Assembly: GCA_016707205.1 (NCBI GenBank)
Contig: JADJHZ010000002.1
Location: 186,001 to 250,000, forward strand
Length of the DNA: 64,000 nt
Reading direction: 5' to 3'
Source: Haliscomenobacter sp.
GTDB lineage: Bacteria > Bacteroidota > Bacteroidia > Chitinophagales > Saprospiraceae
Part shown: positions 8,890-17,914 of the stretch, one piece after another
How positions within the stretch are numbered: position 1 is the stretch's first letter
How the letters are laid out: every line of letters begins with the position of its first letter
Notes under the pieces: generated by a model
The model's database searches: none
Told to the model about the DNA's origin: nothing
The model's input: the letters and a program-made list of their open reading frames with translations, nothing else
Translations under genes and position numbers: made by a program

Positions 8890-9819
8890 TCAGCTTACCA
8901 TGGATAAGGTCTGATCCAAACTGTACAGTAAGCGGACATTATCCGGAGGAAGGACTGGCTGCGCCGCAATCTGATACCCGGAAAGGAGAATGATGGCATC
9001 GGGAAAGCTTTCCGCCAGCCGGTCGACGTAGGTTTGAACCGACTCTTTGGCAAAGGATTCGGTGATCATGGTAAACAGGTAGTGGGGACGGTGGATTTTG
9101 CATGCATCCTTCAGATCGGACAAAGAAATATCCTGACCCAGATAGATCACCTGGTTATTCCTGGATTTCAAAAGATAATGCATGAAAAGAAGGCTCAATT
9201 CCTGGCGTTCGCCTTCCGGAAGGTAAATGACAAATTTTCGGATATCTCTGCCGGAAGGGAGCGGTTCTTTGTCGATCGCCACGATCAGCTTTTGGCGTAT
9301 CAGGTAACTCATGAAGTTTTCCTGAACCGGGTTGATGGAGCCGGTGAGCCATAGAATGCTCAATTTGTCCAGAAAGGGATAGATCACTTCGAGCATGGTG
9401 CGCTCAAAACCAATCTGGGCGATATTGGTTGTCATGATGCGGTCGAATTTGTATTCGTCCATTTCGATCATGGCCAGGGTGAGGGCATCCAACTGCGTAT
9501 CGGACTCGAAATTGATCTCCGAAATAGCCGCCACCTTCTCTGCCACCTCCAATCGGTCCATATCGGCTATCTTGGAAATCTTAAATCCATTCTTGTTGAG
9601 AAGAGCTACATTGAGCAGAAATTTGAGGTCTTCATCCTGGTAGAACCGGATATTGGTTTTGGTGCGCTTGGGCTCGATAATATGGTAGCGCTGCTCCCAT
9701 ATACGAATGGTGTGGGCTTTTATGCCGGAAAGGTTTTCCAGATCTTTTATTGAATAAATAGCCACTGCGCCAATAGATTTTTTCCTTTCAGCAATTGAAA
9801 CGATTCTTTGTGCTTCCAA
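8890..9819 (-). CDS. MerR-family regulator with a degenerate B12-binding domain
   Basis: A regulator of 309 residues. An N-terminal MerR winged helix (about 20-90; TIRIWEQRYHIIEPKRT) is followed by a CarH/LitR-like helical bundle (about 105-185) and a Rossmann-like cobalamin-binding domain (about 193-305). In light-sensing CarH proteins, cobalamin is bound through W-x9-EH and ExHxxG. Here the matching positions read W157...E167-N168 and E204-R-Q206-E-L-S209, so both histidines and the glycine are replaced. I infer that it does not bind cobalamin in the CarH manner. It probably controls nearby genes, the YceI-like lipoprotein being the obvious candidate. Confidence 0.85.
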   Translation of the reverse strand: MEAQRIVSIAERKKSIGAVAIYSIKDLENLSGIKAHTIRIWEQRYHIIEPKRTKTNIRFYQDEDLKFLLNVALLNKNGFKISKIADMDRLEVAEKVAAISEINFESDTQLDALTLAMIEMDEYKFDRIMTTNIAQIGFERTMLEVIYPFLDKLSILWLTGSINPVQENFMSYLIRQKLIVAIDKEPLPSGRDIRKFVIYLPEGERQELSLLFMHYLLKSRNNQVIYLGQDISLSDLKDACKIHRPHYLFTMITESFAKESVQTYVDRLAESFPDAIILLSGYQIAAQPVLPPDNVRLLYSLDQTLSMVS

Positions 9820-10136
9820 TTCCCTTTTTTAGGATGGGTAATGAAGAACAAACAGAATCCCGTGCAAAAGGTTTATCCGTTGCCAAATAACCCTCTTTTC
9901 CCTCATGCGGTGCGACAACTTTTAGGGAGTTGCAGGGGGGGCCTGGTATTCGAGACACCCGACGGTGTCCTCCACGTCCCCGGAACGGATGTTAAAGCTT
10001 GTCAGCCAACCGGCGAACCCATCAATTCAGGGTCGGGATAACGATTTATTTGCTATTTTTAGCTGCGCTATACAACCGGGGTACGACAACCAAAAACCCG
10101 GGCATAGCGGGTATCATTTACAAAAATCATTCAGTC
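9820..10136. other. Intergenic region without a recognised gene
   Basis: This 317-nt stretch separates the minus-strand MerR gene from the plus-strand secreted protein gene, so it must hold two divergent promoters, but I see no perfect TAnnTTTG box. Open frames here have no recognisable features. Confidence 0.4.
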
Positions 10137-12949
10137 ATGAAGTGGCGTTTTGTTATTTCCCTGCTATGGGTGTTTTCTTGGCTTCCGCTGTTTATGCAAG
10201 CGCAATCTATACCCTGCATCTTCACCCTTGAACTGAACGACGCAAACGGCCAGGGCTGGCAAGGCGCAAGTTTGGAGTTGCGCATCCGGCAAAAAGGCAC
10301 GGTGTATACGCTCGAAGAGGGCCAGTCAACATCCCGCTTTTTCATTCAAGCCTACACGGCTGATACCCTGATGCTTCATTTTCTCCCGGGCGCCAACCCC
10401 GAAGGAGTGTCCTTCACGGTTTATCACCCGGATGGAGCGGTCTTGTTTTCAGGAACCGGTACTCAGCTCCCGGCAGGCGAAGTCCTTCGGCAACTGATCT
10501 CCTGTCCTTCCTGCCCAATCCCTCCCGTTCTGGGTGTAAGCGTCGACGACGTTCGGGCGTTCACCGCCAATATCCGTTGGATTCGCCCGGATACGACCGG
10601 CAAATACCTGCTGGAGATCGATACCGCCGGGTTTACCCGGGGCAAAGGTAAACTGTTCCAGGTGAACTCCGACAAGCTGAAGGTGACCGGGCTCAAAGAA
10701 AATACCGCATATCAGTTTTACCTATCTGTCCGGTGTTCCGCCAAGGGAGACACCAGCCAGGTCATCGGTCCTTTTTCGTTTAAAACCCTATGGGCCAACG
10801 ATGTAGGCGTAGCTGCGATTTTCGCGCCTCAAAGCGGATGCGACCTTGGCGTCGATTCCATTAAAGTCGGTATCGGCAACTATGGCGGCGAACCTCAAAC
10901 CTTTATCCCCTTCCTTTACGCGGTGAATGGTCGAAAAGCCAACATCGATATGCCCAAAGACGGGACGTATACTGGCGTGATCGGAAAGGACAGCATCGAA
11001 GAAGCAACCTTCGACCTCGTGTATAATTTCGGAGCACCCGGCGAGTATTTTGTCCAGGCATGGACAGAACTCAAAGCCGACAGCGTGCCCAGGAACGACA
11101 CCTCCAGCCTGCTCGTCGTTCACGCGCCAACGATCAACGCCCTGCCCTACTTCGTCAACCTCGACCAGGGCTTCACGGGCTGGTATCCCGATCAAAACAG
11201 CACGCCCTCCAGTTGGGGACTTGGATACCCGAACGGCAGAGTCCTTAGCGGGGCATTTAGCGGTCAGCGGGCCTGGACCACCAGCCTCAAAGGAGGCTAT
11301 TCGGCTGATGAATGGTCCTATCTTCTTTCTCCTTGTCTGGACTTCTCCAGGCTGGCCAAAGACCCCACCTTGTCCTTTGCCCTTCAGGTGGACGCCGAAA
11401 CCTGTTGCGACGGCGGCTGGGTAGAAATGAGCCTGGATGCCGGAAAAACCTGGTCCCTGCTGGGATTGGCCTCCTCTGGGATCAACTGGTATAACAACTC
11501 CGAACGACAGGTTTGGACCGGCAATGGAGGCGCGCCGGGTTGGTTCCAGGCAGCTCACCCGCTTACCGGCGCAGCAGGAATGCCGGATGTTCGCCTGCGT
11601 TTCGTTTTCAGAGCGGATTACAACAACCACTTCGACGGGATGGCCATTGATAATATTCGCATCGACGCCCCGAACCTGGATGTGGCTGCCCTCCAGGTCC
11701 GGAATAATGGAAGTCTGACTTGCGGTAGTCCTACAGATCAGGTTGTCTTGAGTATTGGCAACCTCGGCGCAATGGCTGCTACCGGGCTTCAGGCCGCTTA
11801 TAGCGTAAACAACGGCCCAGCCGTCCAGGAAAACGTCGCCGGGCAAATTAGTCCGGGCCAGAAGGTGGATTTTTCCTTTAATACCCGCTTCAATTCCCAG
11901 GCGCCGGGATCCTATACCCTCAAGGCCTGGGTCAAAAGCGCCGACGGAACGCCGGCCAACGACACTATTTTCTACACGTTCTTCAGCGCGCAACCCCTGC
12001 CTTTTGCCGAGGATTTCGAACGGGGAACGCTCCCAAAAGCGTGGTCTATCGACCAGGATGTCATCGTTTCGAACGGGCGAAATAACTCCTCTTTTGTAAT
12101 TTCCGACAACCTTTTCAATAACGACCGCACCATGCAGGCTACCACTCCTGCCTTTGGCCCCATCGCCAAAGGAGATAGCCTGGCGTTCGACTACCGGTTT
12201 ACCAACTTCGTAGGCAACGGAAGCCAAGGTACCCAACTCGGTCCTAATGACCGGCTGGAAATCCAGGTTTCCACCGACTGCGGAACGACCTTCCGTACCG
12301 TCGCCGTCATAAATAACCAAAATCATATCGCTTCCGCGTTAATGACAAAGGTTTCTGTTAAACTCGACACTTTTAATGGGCAATATATCCGGGTGCGGTT
12401 CCTGGCAACCTGGGGACAGGGCGATTATTATGTCGATCTCGATAATATCCAGGTGCTTCGCTGCCCGTCGTCCTTAGACCTGTCCATTCTCGTCAGCCCC
12501 TCGAATATCCAGCCGCGGACGGCCACCGTGCTGAGCAAAAGCGTTAACGGCCCATTCCAATATCAATGGAATACCGGGACAACCAGCGCAACGGCGACCC
12601 TTCCGTCTGGCGGATTTTTCGAAGTTACCGTTACCGACCGGTATGGATGCAGGGATATCGCCTCCACCTTGGTTACTTCGGCTAGCGAGGTGCTGGAGGT
12701 GAAAAATTCCTCCTGGCGCCCAACCCAAGTACCGGACTTAGCCGCTTGCTCGTGCAATTCCCCGAAGCATTGGATGCTCGAGTTCAAATTATTTCCATGT
12801 ACGGGCAACTACTCCGGGAAACCCGATTCGAGCGGACTTCCGAAATTCAGATGGATATTCCGCTGGAAGCATACCCCGATGGCGTGTTCTTCATCCGGGT
12901 TGTGGCTGGAAACAAATCCCGGACCGAACGGCTGATTCGGACCCATTAA
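10137..12949 (+). CDS. Secreted multidomain protein with T9SS sorting domain, frameshifted near the 3' end
   Basis: The start at 10137 gives a signal peptide (MKWRFVISLLWVFSWLPLFMQ, cut after AQA/Q). Regions in order: an N-terminal beta domain; a fibronectin III-like domain (about 145-225); a CARDB-like domain; a MAM/jelly-roll-like segment ending FDGMAIDNIRID; a second CARDB-like domain; a second MAM-like segment ending YYVDLDNIQVLRC; and a short SprB-like repeat (FQYQWNTGTTSA). As written the frame runs to 12935 and ends in nonsense. The next frame from about 12708 encodes LLAPNPSTG and a complete type IX sorting domain (YPDGVFFIRVV...RLIRTH) ending at 12949. One missing base near 12702-12710 (an A5 run) restores it. 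Likely a cell-surface adhesin. Confidence 0.8.
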
Positions 12950-12954
12950 GGAAA

Positions 12955-13119
12955 TAGACTTGTTGCGACGGGTCAGCGTGGTGCGAAAAATGAGCTATTT
13001 TCCGTCCACACGAAGGCTTTTTGAGGGAGCATAGCCGAGCTAAGTGGCCGAAAAAAGGCATAGTGTGGGCGGAAAAGAGCCATTTTTCGCACCGCGATTA
13101 TCCCGTCGCAACACGTCTA
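12955..13119. repeat. 165-nt imperfect palindromic extragenic element
   Basis: Left end TAGACTTGTTGCGACGGG; right end, read on the other strand, TAGACGTGTTGCGACGGG. The symmetry continues inward: GGTGCGAAAAATG on both arms, then TTTTCCG and CCACAC, and nested GGCTTTTT/AAAAAAGGC near the centre. It fills most of the gap between the secreted protein gene and bshA. A single-arm relative occurs at 14324-14368. It could be a REP/MITE-like element or an elaborate terminator/processing hairpin. Confidence 0.75.
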
Positions 13120-13192
13120 ATATTAAACTATTTTCAGACAGGATTGTATCTCAAAGTACGAATGGCATTGCCCTGGATTCAATCCCTAGATC

Positions 13193-14326
13193 ATGAAAAT
13201 CGGCATTGTTTGTTATCCTACCTATGGCGGTAGCGGCGTGGTCGCGACAGAACTCGGTATTGGCCTCGCAAAAAGGGGCCATGAGGTTCATTTCATCACG
13301 TATAAGCGTCCAGCCAGGCTAACCACGTTTCAGGAAAACGTGTTTTACCACGAGGTAGGTACCGAAGATTATCCGCTTTTTGAATTCACGCCCTACGACA
13401 CAGCCCTGACCAGCAAACTGGTCGATGTAGTCCGGTATGAGAACCTGGATCTCCTCCACGTCCATTATGCCATCCCGCATGCGGCGGTGGCGTATATGGC
13501 CAAAAAAATCCTGCTCACCCAGGGGCGGTACGTTCCGGTTATCACCACATTGCACGGGACCGACATTACGCTGGTTGGGAACGACCGCGCATTTGCCCCG
13601 GTAGTAGAGTTCTCGATCAACAAATCCGATGGGGTAACCGCCGTTTCCAACAGCCTCCGTCAGCAAACGTACGACTACTTCAATATCAACAAATAGATCG
13701 AAGTCATCTACAATTTTATCGACTTTGACCGTTTCCGGAAAAGTAATAAGGACCATTTCAAAATGGCGATTGCGCCGGAAGGGGAACGCATCCTCATCCA
13801 TGTGTCCAATTTTCGGAAAGTCAAGCGGGTAGAAGACGTCATCCAAATTTTTCATCGGGTGCACCAGCATCTCCCTTCCAAACTGCTTCTGATCGGAGAT
13901 GGTCCCGAGCGGCGTAACGCTGAAGAGCTCTGCCGGGAGTTGCATTTGTGCAACGACATTCGGTTTTTGGGCAAACAGGACGCTATTGAAGAGCTCATGG
14001 CCGTAGCGGACGTATTCCTGATACCTTCGGAAAACGAAAGTTTTGGACTGGCCGCCCTCGAAGCCATGGCTTGTGAAGTGCCCGTCATTTCCTCCAATGC
14101 CGGCGGACTTCCGGAGGTAAATATTCACGGCCAGACTGGGTTTTTGAGCGATGTGGGAAATGTGGAGGAAATGGCGAAATATGCCATCGAGATGCTAAGC
14201 AATGAGGAAGTACTCAACCGTTTCCGGGAAAATGCGTTGGCCCAAGCCAAGCGATTCGACATCGCCAATATCCTGCCCAAGTACGAGCAGTATTATGAAG
14301 AGATCCTGAAAACGGCCGTATATTAG
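13193..14326 (+). pseudogene. bshA: bshA: N-acetyl-glucosaminyl L-malate synthase, interrupted by an in-frame TAG
   Basis: BshA is the GT4-family glycosyltransferase of the first step of bacillithiol synthesis, joining UDP-GlcNAc to L-malate. The N-terminus MKIGIVCYPTYGGSGVVA and the stretch LHVHYAIPHA...TTLHGTDITLVG are diagnostic. The C-terminal half has LIHVSNFRKVKRVEDVI, the E-x7-E nucleotide-sugar motif region (PSENESFGLAALEAMA) and PVISSNAGGLPEV. Codon 168 (13694-13696) is TAG between FNINK and IEVIYNFIDFDRF, where homologues have a polar residue; the reading frame is otherwise continuous over 378 codons. A single C-to-T or G-to-T change explains it. Either a base error, a recent nonsense mutation, or readthrough. 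Confidence 0.88.
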
Positions 14327-14368
14327 ACTCGTTGCGATGGAAATCAGCGCGAGCTAAAAAGGGCTCTT
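14324..14368. repeat. Half copy of the palindromic element
   Basis: It starts TAGACTCGTTGCGATGG, then ATCAGCGCGAGC and GGGCTCTTTC, colinear with one arm of the 12955-13119 element. Its first three bases form the bshA stop codon, and it ends at the porZ stop on the opposite strand. No complementary second arm is visible. Confidence 0.6.
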
Positions 14369-16765
14369 TCAATTCTGAACCAAAATCCGTGCTACCGCTG
14401 TAGTAGGTTCTGCAAAACCCGCTTCCCGGGAGCTGGTGGAGCTCCATACCAGATAGACTCCTGAGCGCACCCTATTCCCCTGGTAGTCTCTTCCATTCCA
14501 GATCGCCTGCCCGCCGAGGGCTTTTGTTTCAAAAACCAGCCGGCCCCGGATGTCCGTAATTTTCACTTCCGCATCCCTGGACAGCCCCCGGATCGCAACC
14601 GGGCCTTCATAATCCGGAGCCACCGGGTTTGGGTACACTTCGGCTTTAGCCAGGTGAATCTGGTCGCCGGCAACCGCATCGCCCTGATAAGTGGTAATGC
14701 CGCTTTCCGTACCGATATACACCAGCCCCGTCTCCTGGTCGATCGCGATATCGTTGATGCGGTTGTCGAGCAAAGGAGAATTCGCCGTGGTGAAGCGGGC
14801 TACCAGTTTTTCCCCACTGGGAGAAAGCACAAAAATCCCGTTTTGGGTGCCTACCCATTTTCTGTTCCCTCCATCGACGGCAATGGTGCGCACCTCTTCG
14901 GTAATCAGCAAATAATCCAAAAAGCCGTCCTCTTGTTCTACCACCCTTAGCGTACCCTGGCATCGCTCCGGCTCGAAAACGCTGTTTCCACATTCAAAGA
15001 TGACGATGCCTTCCGAAGTGCCCACCCAGACATCGCCTTCCAGGTCGACGGCGAGGCAGTTTACGATATTGGTGGGGAGGTTGCTGTTGTTCTGGGTGAT
15101 GAGGCGGCAGCGGTCGTCGTTGGGATCGTCGAGTTTGCCCTCGTCAAAAACGAGCAAACCCGTGTTGGAGGAGTTGCTGACAAACCACTTAAAGCCATTG
15201 CCGTCGATCCCAATCTGGTGGATCTGGGTTTCGTTGCAGGAGGGTTTGAAGCTCTGCCAGGCGCCATCGGGTAACAAGACCGAAATGGGTCGGTCTGCGA
15301 GATGGTTGCTGACCCAAAGCCTGTTGTCCTCATCAAAAGCCAGGCCGCTGATCCGGGTGCGCTTGGAGTCGCCAACTGCGTTGTTCAGCGTGGAGTTCTT
15401 TTCGTTAAAAAGACGCATCTTGCCGCCGTCCAATTCGAGGAGTCCTTCAAAAAACGAACCGGCGTATACTTTCCCATTCCCCGGATGAACGGCAATCGTC
15501 ATGATGTCATACAAATCGTCGTCGGGGTCATTGGGGTTTTCTCCTTTGAGTTCCTGACGGGTATCGCGGTTGTAAATCGTCCATTCGCCATCGATGTAGG
15601 AGGAAAAGCCGTGGTCGAGGAAAAGGTAACTGAAGGTCTGGTTGACCCCGCCGGCAGCGGCCCAGAGTTGTTTTTGAGAGACGACCAGTTCCCGGTTGCT
15701 GGCCGAATAGGGGGAATCGAACGTGAGCACGTTGCACCGGGAATTGCCGATTTTATCCAGGTACCGGAAACCACGGAAATTATCTCCAAACCAAACCCGG
15801 CCCTGACTGTCTTCCAGGGCGTTATTAGGTTGCCCACAGCAACTTCCATCCACTTCGCCTCCAAGGCCGGCGGGCGTAAAATACAACACAGTCCCGTTCC
15901 CGCATCCCGAACTCGCGCAGCGGTAGCCGGCCAGCAAATGCGGCCCCTCGGCGCTCAGGAATTTTAGGGCATATCCTTCTTTTTGGTAAAACAGAACAGG
16001 CTTCCCTTCTTCCAGCCGGAAAATGGCATTGTTGATATCCAGATAAAGTTGGCCCTGATAAAGGACCATTGCCGTGGAGGAATAGGAAGCAGGGAACCCC
16101 TGAGCTGTTCCCAGAAATTCCCAATTGCCGAAGTTTTCGGGGTTGGAGGCTTTCTCCGGTATCCGGTAAATCCCCGCTTCGGTGGCCGCATAAATGAACC
16201 CCCCGAAAACGGCTGCCGAACGGACGTCCAGCCCGGTAAAGGTGGTAAAGATGAATTCCCCTTTTTTGAGGTTTAATTTGGACAGCCCAAAGTTGCCGGC
16301 CAGATACACGGAGGAATCAGGGGCTGAGTAGACGTCGAACAGCTCTTTATCCCCAATGAAGTTTTTGAAATTCTGCACCTGATTCAACGTAACGATTTTT
16401 CCCTCATCCGGTACCACGTCGATCACGCTGTTGTTATACACCACGATCAATGCCTTCACCAAAGGATTATAGCGAATCAGGCGGATACCGGTATGGCTTA
16501 ACCCCAACTCCCGGGTAAGAAAGCTGGGGGATAGGTCGGTTTTGTCGAGCGACACCAAGCTGAGTTCGGTAGCATAAAAAATTCGTTCGGCGCTTTGAGC
16601 GACATAAGGGCCGGAACGATAGGGGAGTAAACTGCGCCATTGGCCTATTCCAAGGGAAGTCGTATCTGTCTGAGCGGCTAACCCAGCAGGGAAAAAAATC
16701 CAGCTCAGCGCCAGGTATATGCCATTCCGAAGTACGGAACCCCAGGAGTAGTAGTTATTTATCAT
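14369..16765 (-). CDS. porZ: PorZ-like type IX secretion system protein
   Basis: A protein of 798 residues: a signal peptide (about 1-31, ...FFPAGLAAQ), then two beta-propeller-like halves and a C-terminal sorting-type domain (VYPNPVAPDYEG...VKITDIRGRLVFETKALGG...SGVYLVW). The opening IGQWRSLLPYRSGPYVAQS, followed by IFYATELSLVSLDK, matches the start of PorZ. PorZ is a surface component of the type IX attachment complex that works with the sortase PorU and binds A-LPS in Porphyromonas. Multiple WVGT/KWFVS-type blade motifs are seen (VWVGTSEGIVIF, KWVGTQNGIFVL). It is the last gene of the dnaN-lipoprotein-nadD-porZ run. A generic two-component-regulator propeller protein is the main alternative. 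Confidence 0.8.
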   Translation of the reverse strand: MINNYYSWGSVLRNGIYLALSWIFFPAGLAAQTDTTSLGIGQWRSLLPYRSGPYVAQSAERIFYATELSLVSLDKTDLSPSFLTRELGLSHTGIRLIRYNPLVKALIVVYNNSVIDVVPDEGKIVTLNQVQNFKNFIGDKELFDVYSAPDSSVYLAGNFGLSKLNLKKGEFIFTTFTGLDVRSAAVFGGFIYAATEAGIYRIPEKASNPENFGNWEFLGTAQGFPASYSSTAMVLYQGQLYLDINNAIFRLEEGKPVLFYQKEGYALKFLSAEGPHLLAGYRCASSGCGNGTVLYFTPAGLGGEVDGSCCGQPNNALEDSQGRVWFGDNFRGFRYLDKIGNSRCNVLTFDSPYSASNRELVVSQKQLWAAAGGVNQTFSYLFLDHGFSSYIDGEWTIYNRDTRQELKGENPNDPDDDLYDIMTIAVHPGNGKVYAGSFFEGLLELDGGKMRLFNEKNSTLNNAVGDSKRTRISGLAFDEDNRLWVSNHLADRPISVLLPDGAWQSFKPSCNETQIHQIGIDGNGFKWFVSNSSNTGLLVFDEGKLDDPNDDRCRLITQNNSNLPTNIVNCLAVDLEGDVWVGTSEGIVIFECGNSVFEPERCQGTLRVVEQEDGFLDYLLITEEVRTIAVDGGNRKWVGTQNGIFVLSPSGEKLVARFTTANSPLLDNRINDIAIDQETGLVYIGTESGITTYQGDAVAGDQIHLAKAEVYPNPVAPDYEGPVAIRGLSRDAEVKITDIRGRLVFETKALGGQAIWNGRDYQGNRVRSGVYLVWSSTSSREAGFAEPTTAVARILVQN

Positions 16766-16790
16766 ATCCGCTTGCTCTTTCCATTTACAT

Positions 16791-17375
16791 TCACCGGTAA
16801 AGCCCCGAGGCGTTGAGATAGGCGTATACCGGTTCGCTGACTAAATACTTCACCGATATTCCCTGGCGCAGGCAGTCCCGGATGTAACTGGAAGATAGCA
16901 GCATCAAGGGGACATCATCGAATAAGCGCACCGCCGGATGCGAAGCCAGCGGACCGGGATCAAACCCGGGCCGGAGGTACACGTAGATGGCGTAATCCCG
17001 GAGCAGGATGTCGTAGTTCTTCCACTTTTCCAGAGTAGCCAGGTTATCGCTTCCCATGATCAGCACAAAGTCCCGGCTGGGGTACTTCTCTTTCAGGTAG
17101 ATCAGGGTATCGATGGTATACGAAGGCTTGGGCAGCGAAAATTCAATATCGGATGCCTTTAGTAAGGGGTTCTCCGCTACCGCTATCTGAACCAGATGCA
17201 GGCGGTCGTAGTCTCGGGCAAGGGTTAGCTTCTGTTTGAGCGGGTTATGGGGAGAAACAACCATCCAGACCTCGCGGAGGTCGGTTTGGGTTGCCATGTA
17301 ATTGGCAATGATCAGGTGCCCGACGTGAATCGGGTTAAAGGAGCCAAAAAACAAACCGGTCCGCATGTATGCCAA
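16791..17375 (-). CDS. nadD: Nicotinate-nucleotide adenylyltransferase
   Basis: An enzyme of NAD synthesis making deamido-NAD from nicotinate mononucleotide and ATP. In 194 residues it shows the GLFFGSFNPIHVGHL nucleotidyltransferase motif (HxGH), SPHNPLKQK for substrate contact, LIMGSDNL, and the C-terminal LLSSSYIRDCL motif of the ISSTxIR type. The start could also be the ATG three codons later. It lies 22 nt downstream of the small lipoprotein gene and 25 nt upstream of porZ, in the same direction. Confidence 0.94.
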   Translation of the reverse strand: MAYMRTGLFFGSFNPIHVGHLIIANYMATQTDLREVWMVVSPHNPLKQKLTLARDYDRLHLVQIAVAENPLLKASDIEFSLPKPSYTIDTLIYLKEKYPSRDFVLIMGSDNLATLEKWKNYDILLRDYAIYVYLRPGFDPGPLASHPAVRLFDDVPLMLLSSSYIRDCLRQGISVKYLVSEPVYAYLNASGLYR

Positions 17376-17397
17376 TTTATACCCGGAGCCATGCCCC

Positions 17398-17868
17398 TTA
17401 TTCGATCTCCTGCATCAAACTATCCAGAAACCCTTCGATTTCTTCCTCGTCAAAAAGAATCTCCTCCTCGGGCGCCGCGTCGATGAGCCAGCGCCCGTTT
17501 ACCCTGACCAGCAAGAACTCGTACTCATACGTTTCAAACTGGTCTTTTATTTTACATGCGCAACGAGCAGAATCGCCCTGTATACTGCACGACAATTTCA
17601 GAAACTCGGAGTTCATTCGGGTCGAGTCCTGATGTTCCTCCGCAACGATCTTGGAGATTTCATCCAGGCGCTCTCCTTCTTTAATCGTGCTCCACTTTTT
17701 CGCCTCGTCAAACAGATTCTGGTCCAGATAAAATTGATATAAACGCACTACCTCTTCCGGCGATTCAGCAGGAGACGATCCAACCAGCGGTTGTTGGGGT
17801 TCTCGCTTACAGGAAAAGAAAGCAATTCCGCCAGCCAGCAAAAAAAAGGAAAGACGGTTGATTTTCAT
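17398..17868 (-). CDS. Small lipoprotein with DUF4878-like domain
   Basis: 156 residues. The signal peptide MKINRLSFFLLAGGIAFFSC ends at a lipobox Cys. A Pro/Glu-rich linker leads to a compact alpha+beta domain: helix PEEVVRLYQFYLDQNLFDEAKKW..., then strands CSIQGDSARCACKI, YEYEFLLVRVNGRWLID. This resembles NTF2-like lipoproteins (DUF4878 and relatives); the NGRWLID strand is typical. The acidic C-terminus EEEILFDEEEIEGF is notable. Function unknown. The ATG at 17868 was preferred to 17892 because it begins the signal peptide. It is downstream of dnaN. Confidence 0.65.
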   Translation of the reverse strand: MKINRLSFFLLAGGIAFFSCKREPQQPLVGSSPAESPEEVVRLYQFYLDQNLFDEAKKWSTIKEGERLDEISKIVAEEHQDSTRMNSEFLKLSCSIQGDSARCACKIKDQFETYEYEFLLVRVNGRWLIDAAPEEEILFDEEEIEGFLDSLMQEIE

Positions 17869-17914
17869 GAAATGAACATTGGGGAAAGCCACAAGGGGAA
17901 ATTAGTCCGGAGAG

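Noticed and set aside
10788..12326. A 512-codon open frame antisense to the secreted protein gene, and a 475-codon frame antisense to mnmG at 43489-44916
   Set aside because: Both are shadows of well-supported genes on the other strand.
12955..13119. Insertion sequence or CRISPR-like array
   Set aside because: There is one palindrome and a half copy, no transposase frame, no direct target duplication that I can identify and no regular spacers.
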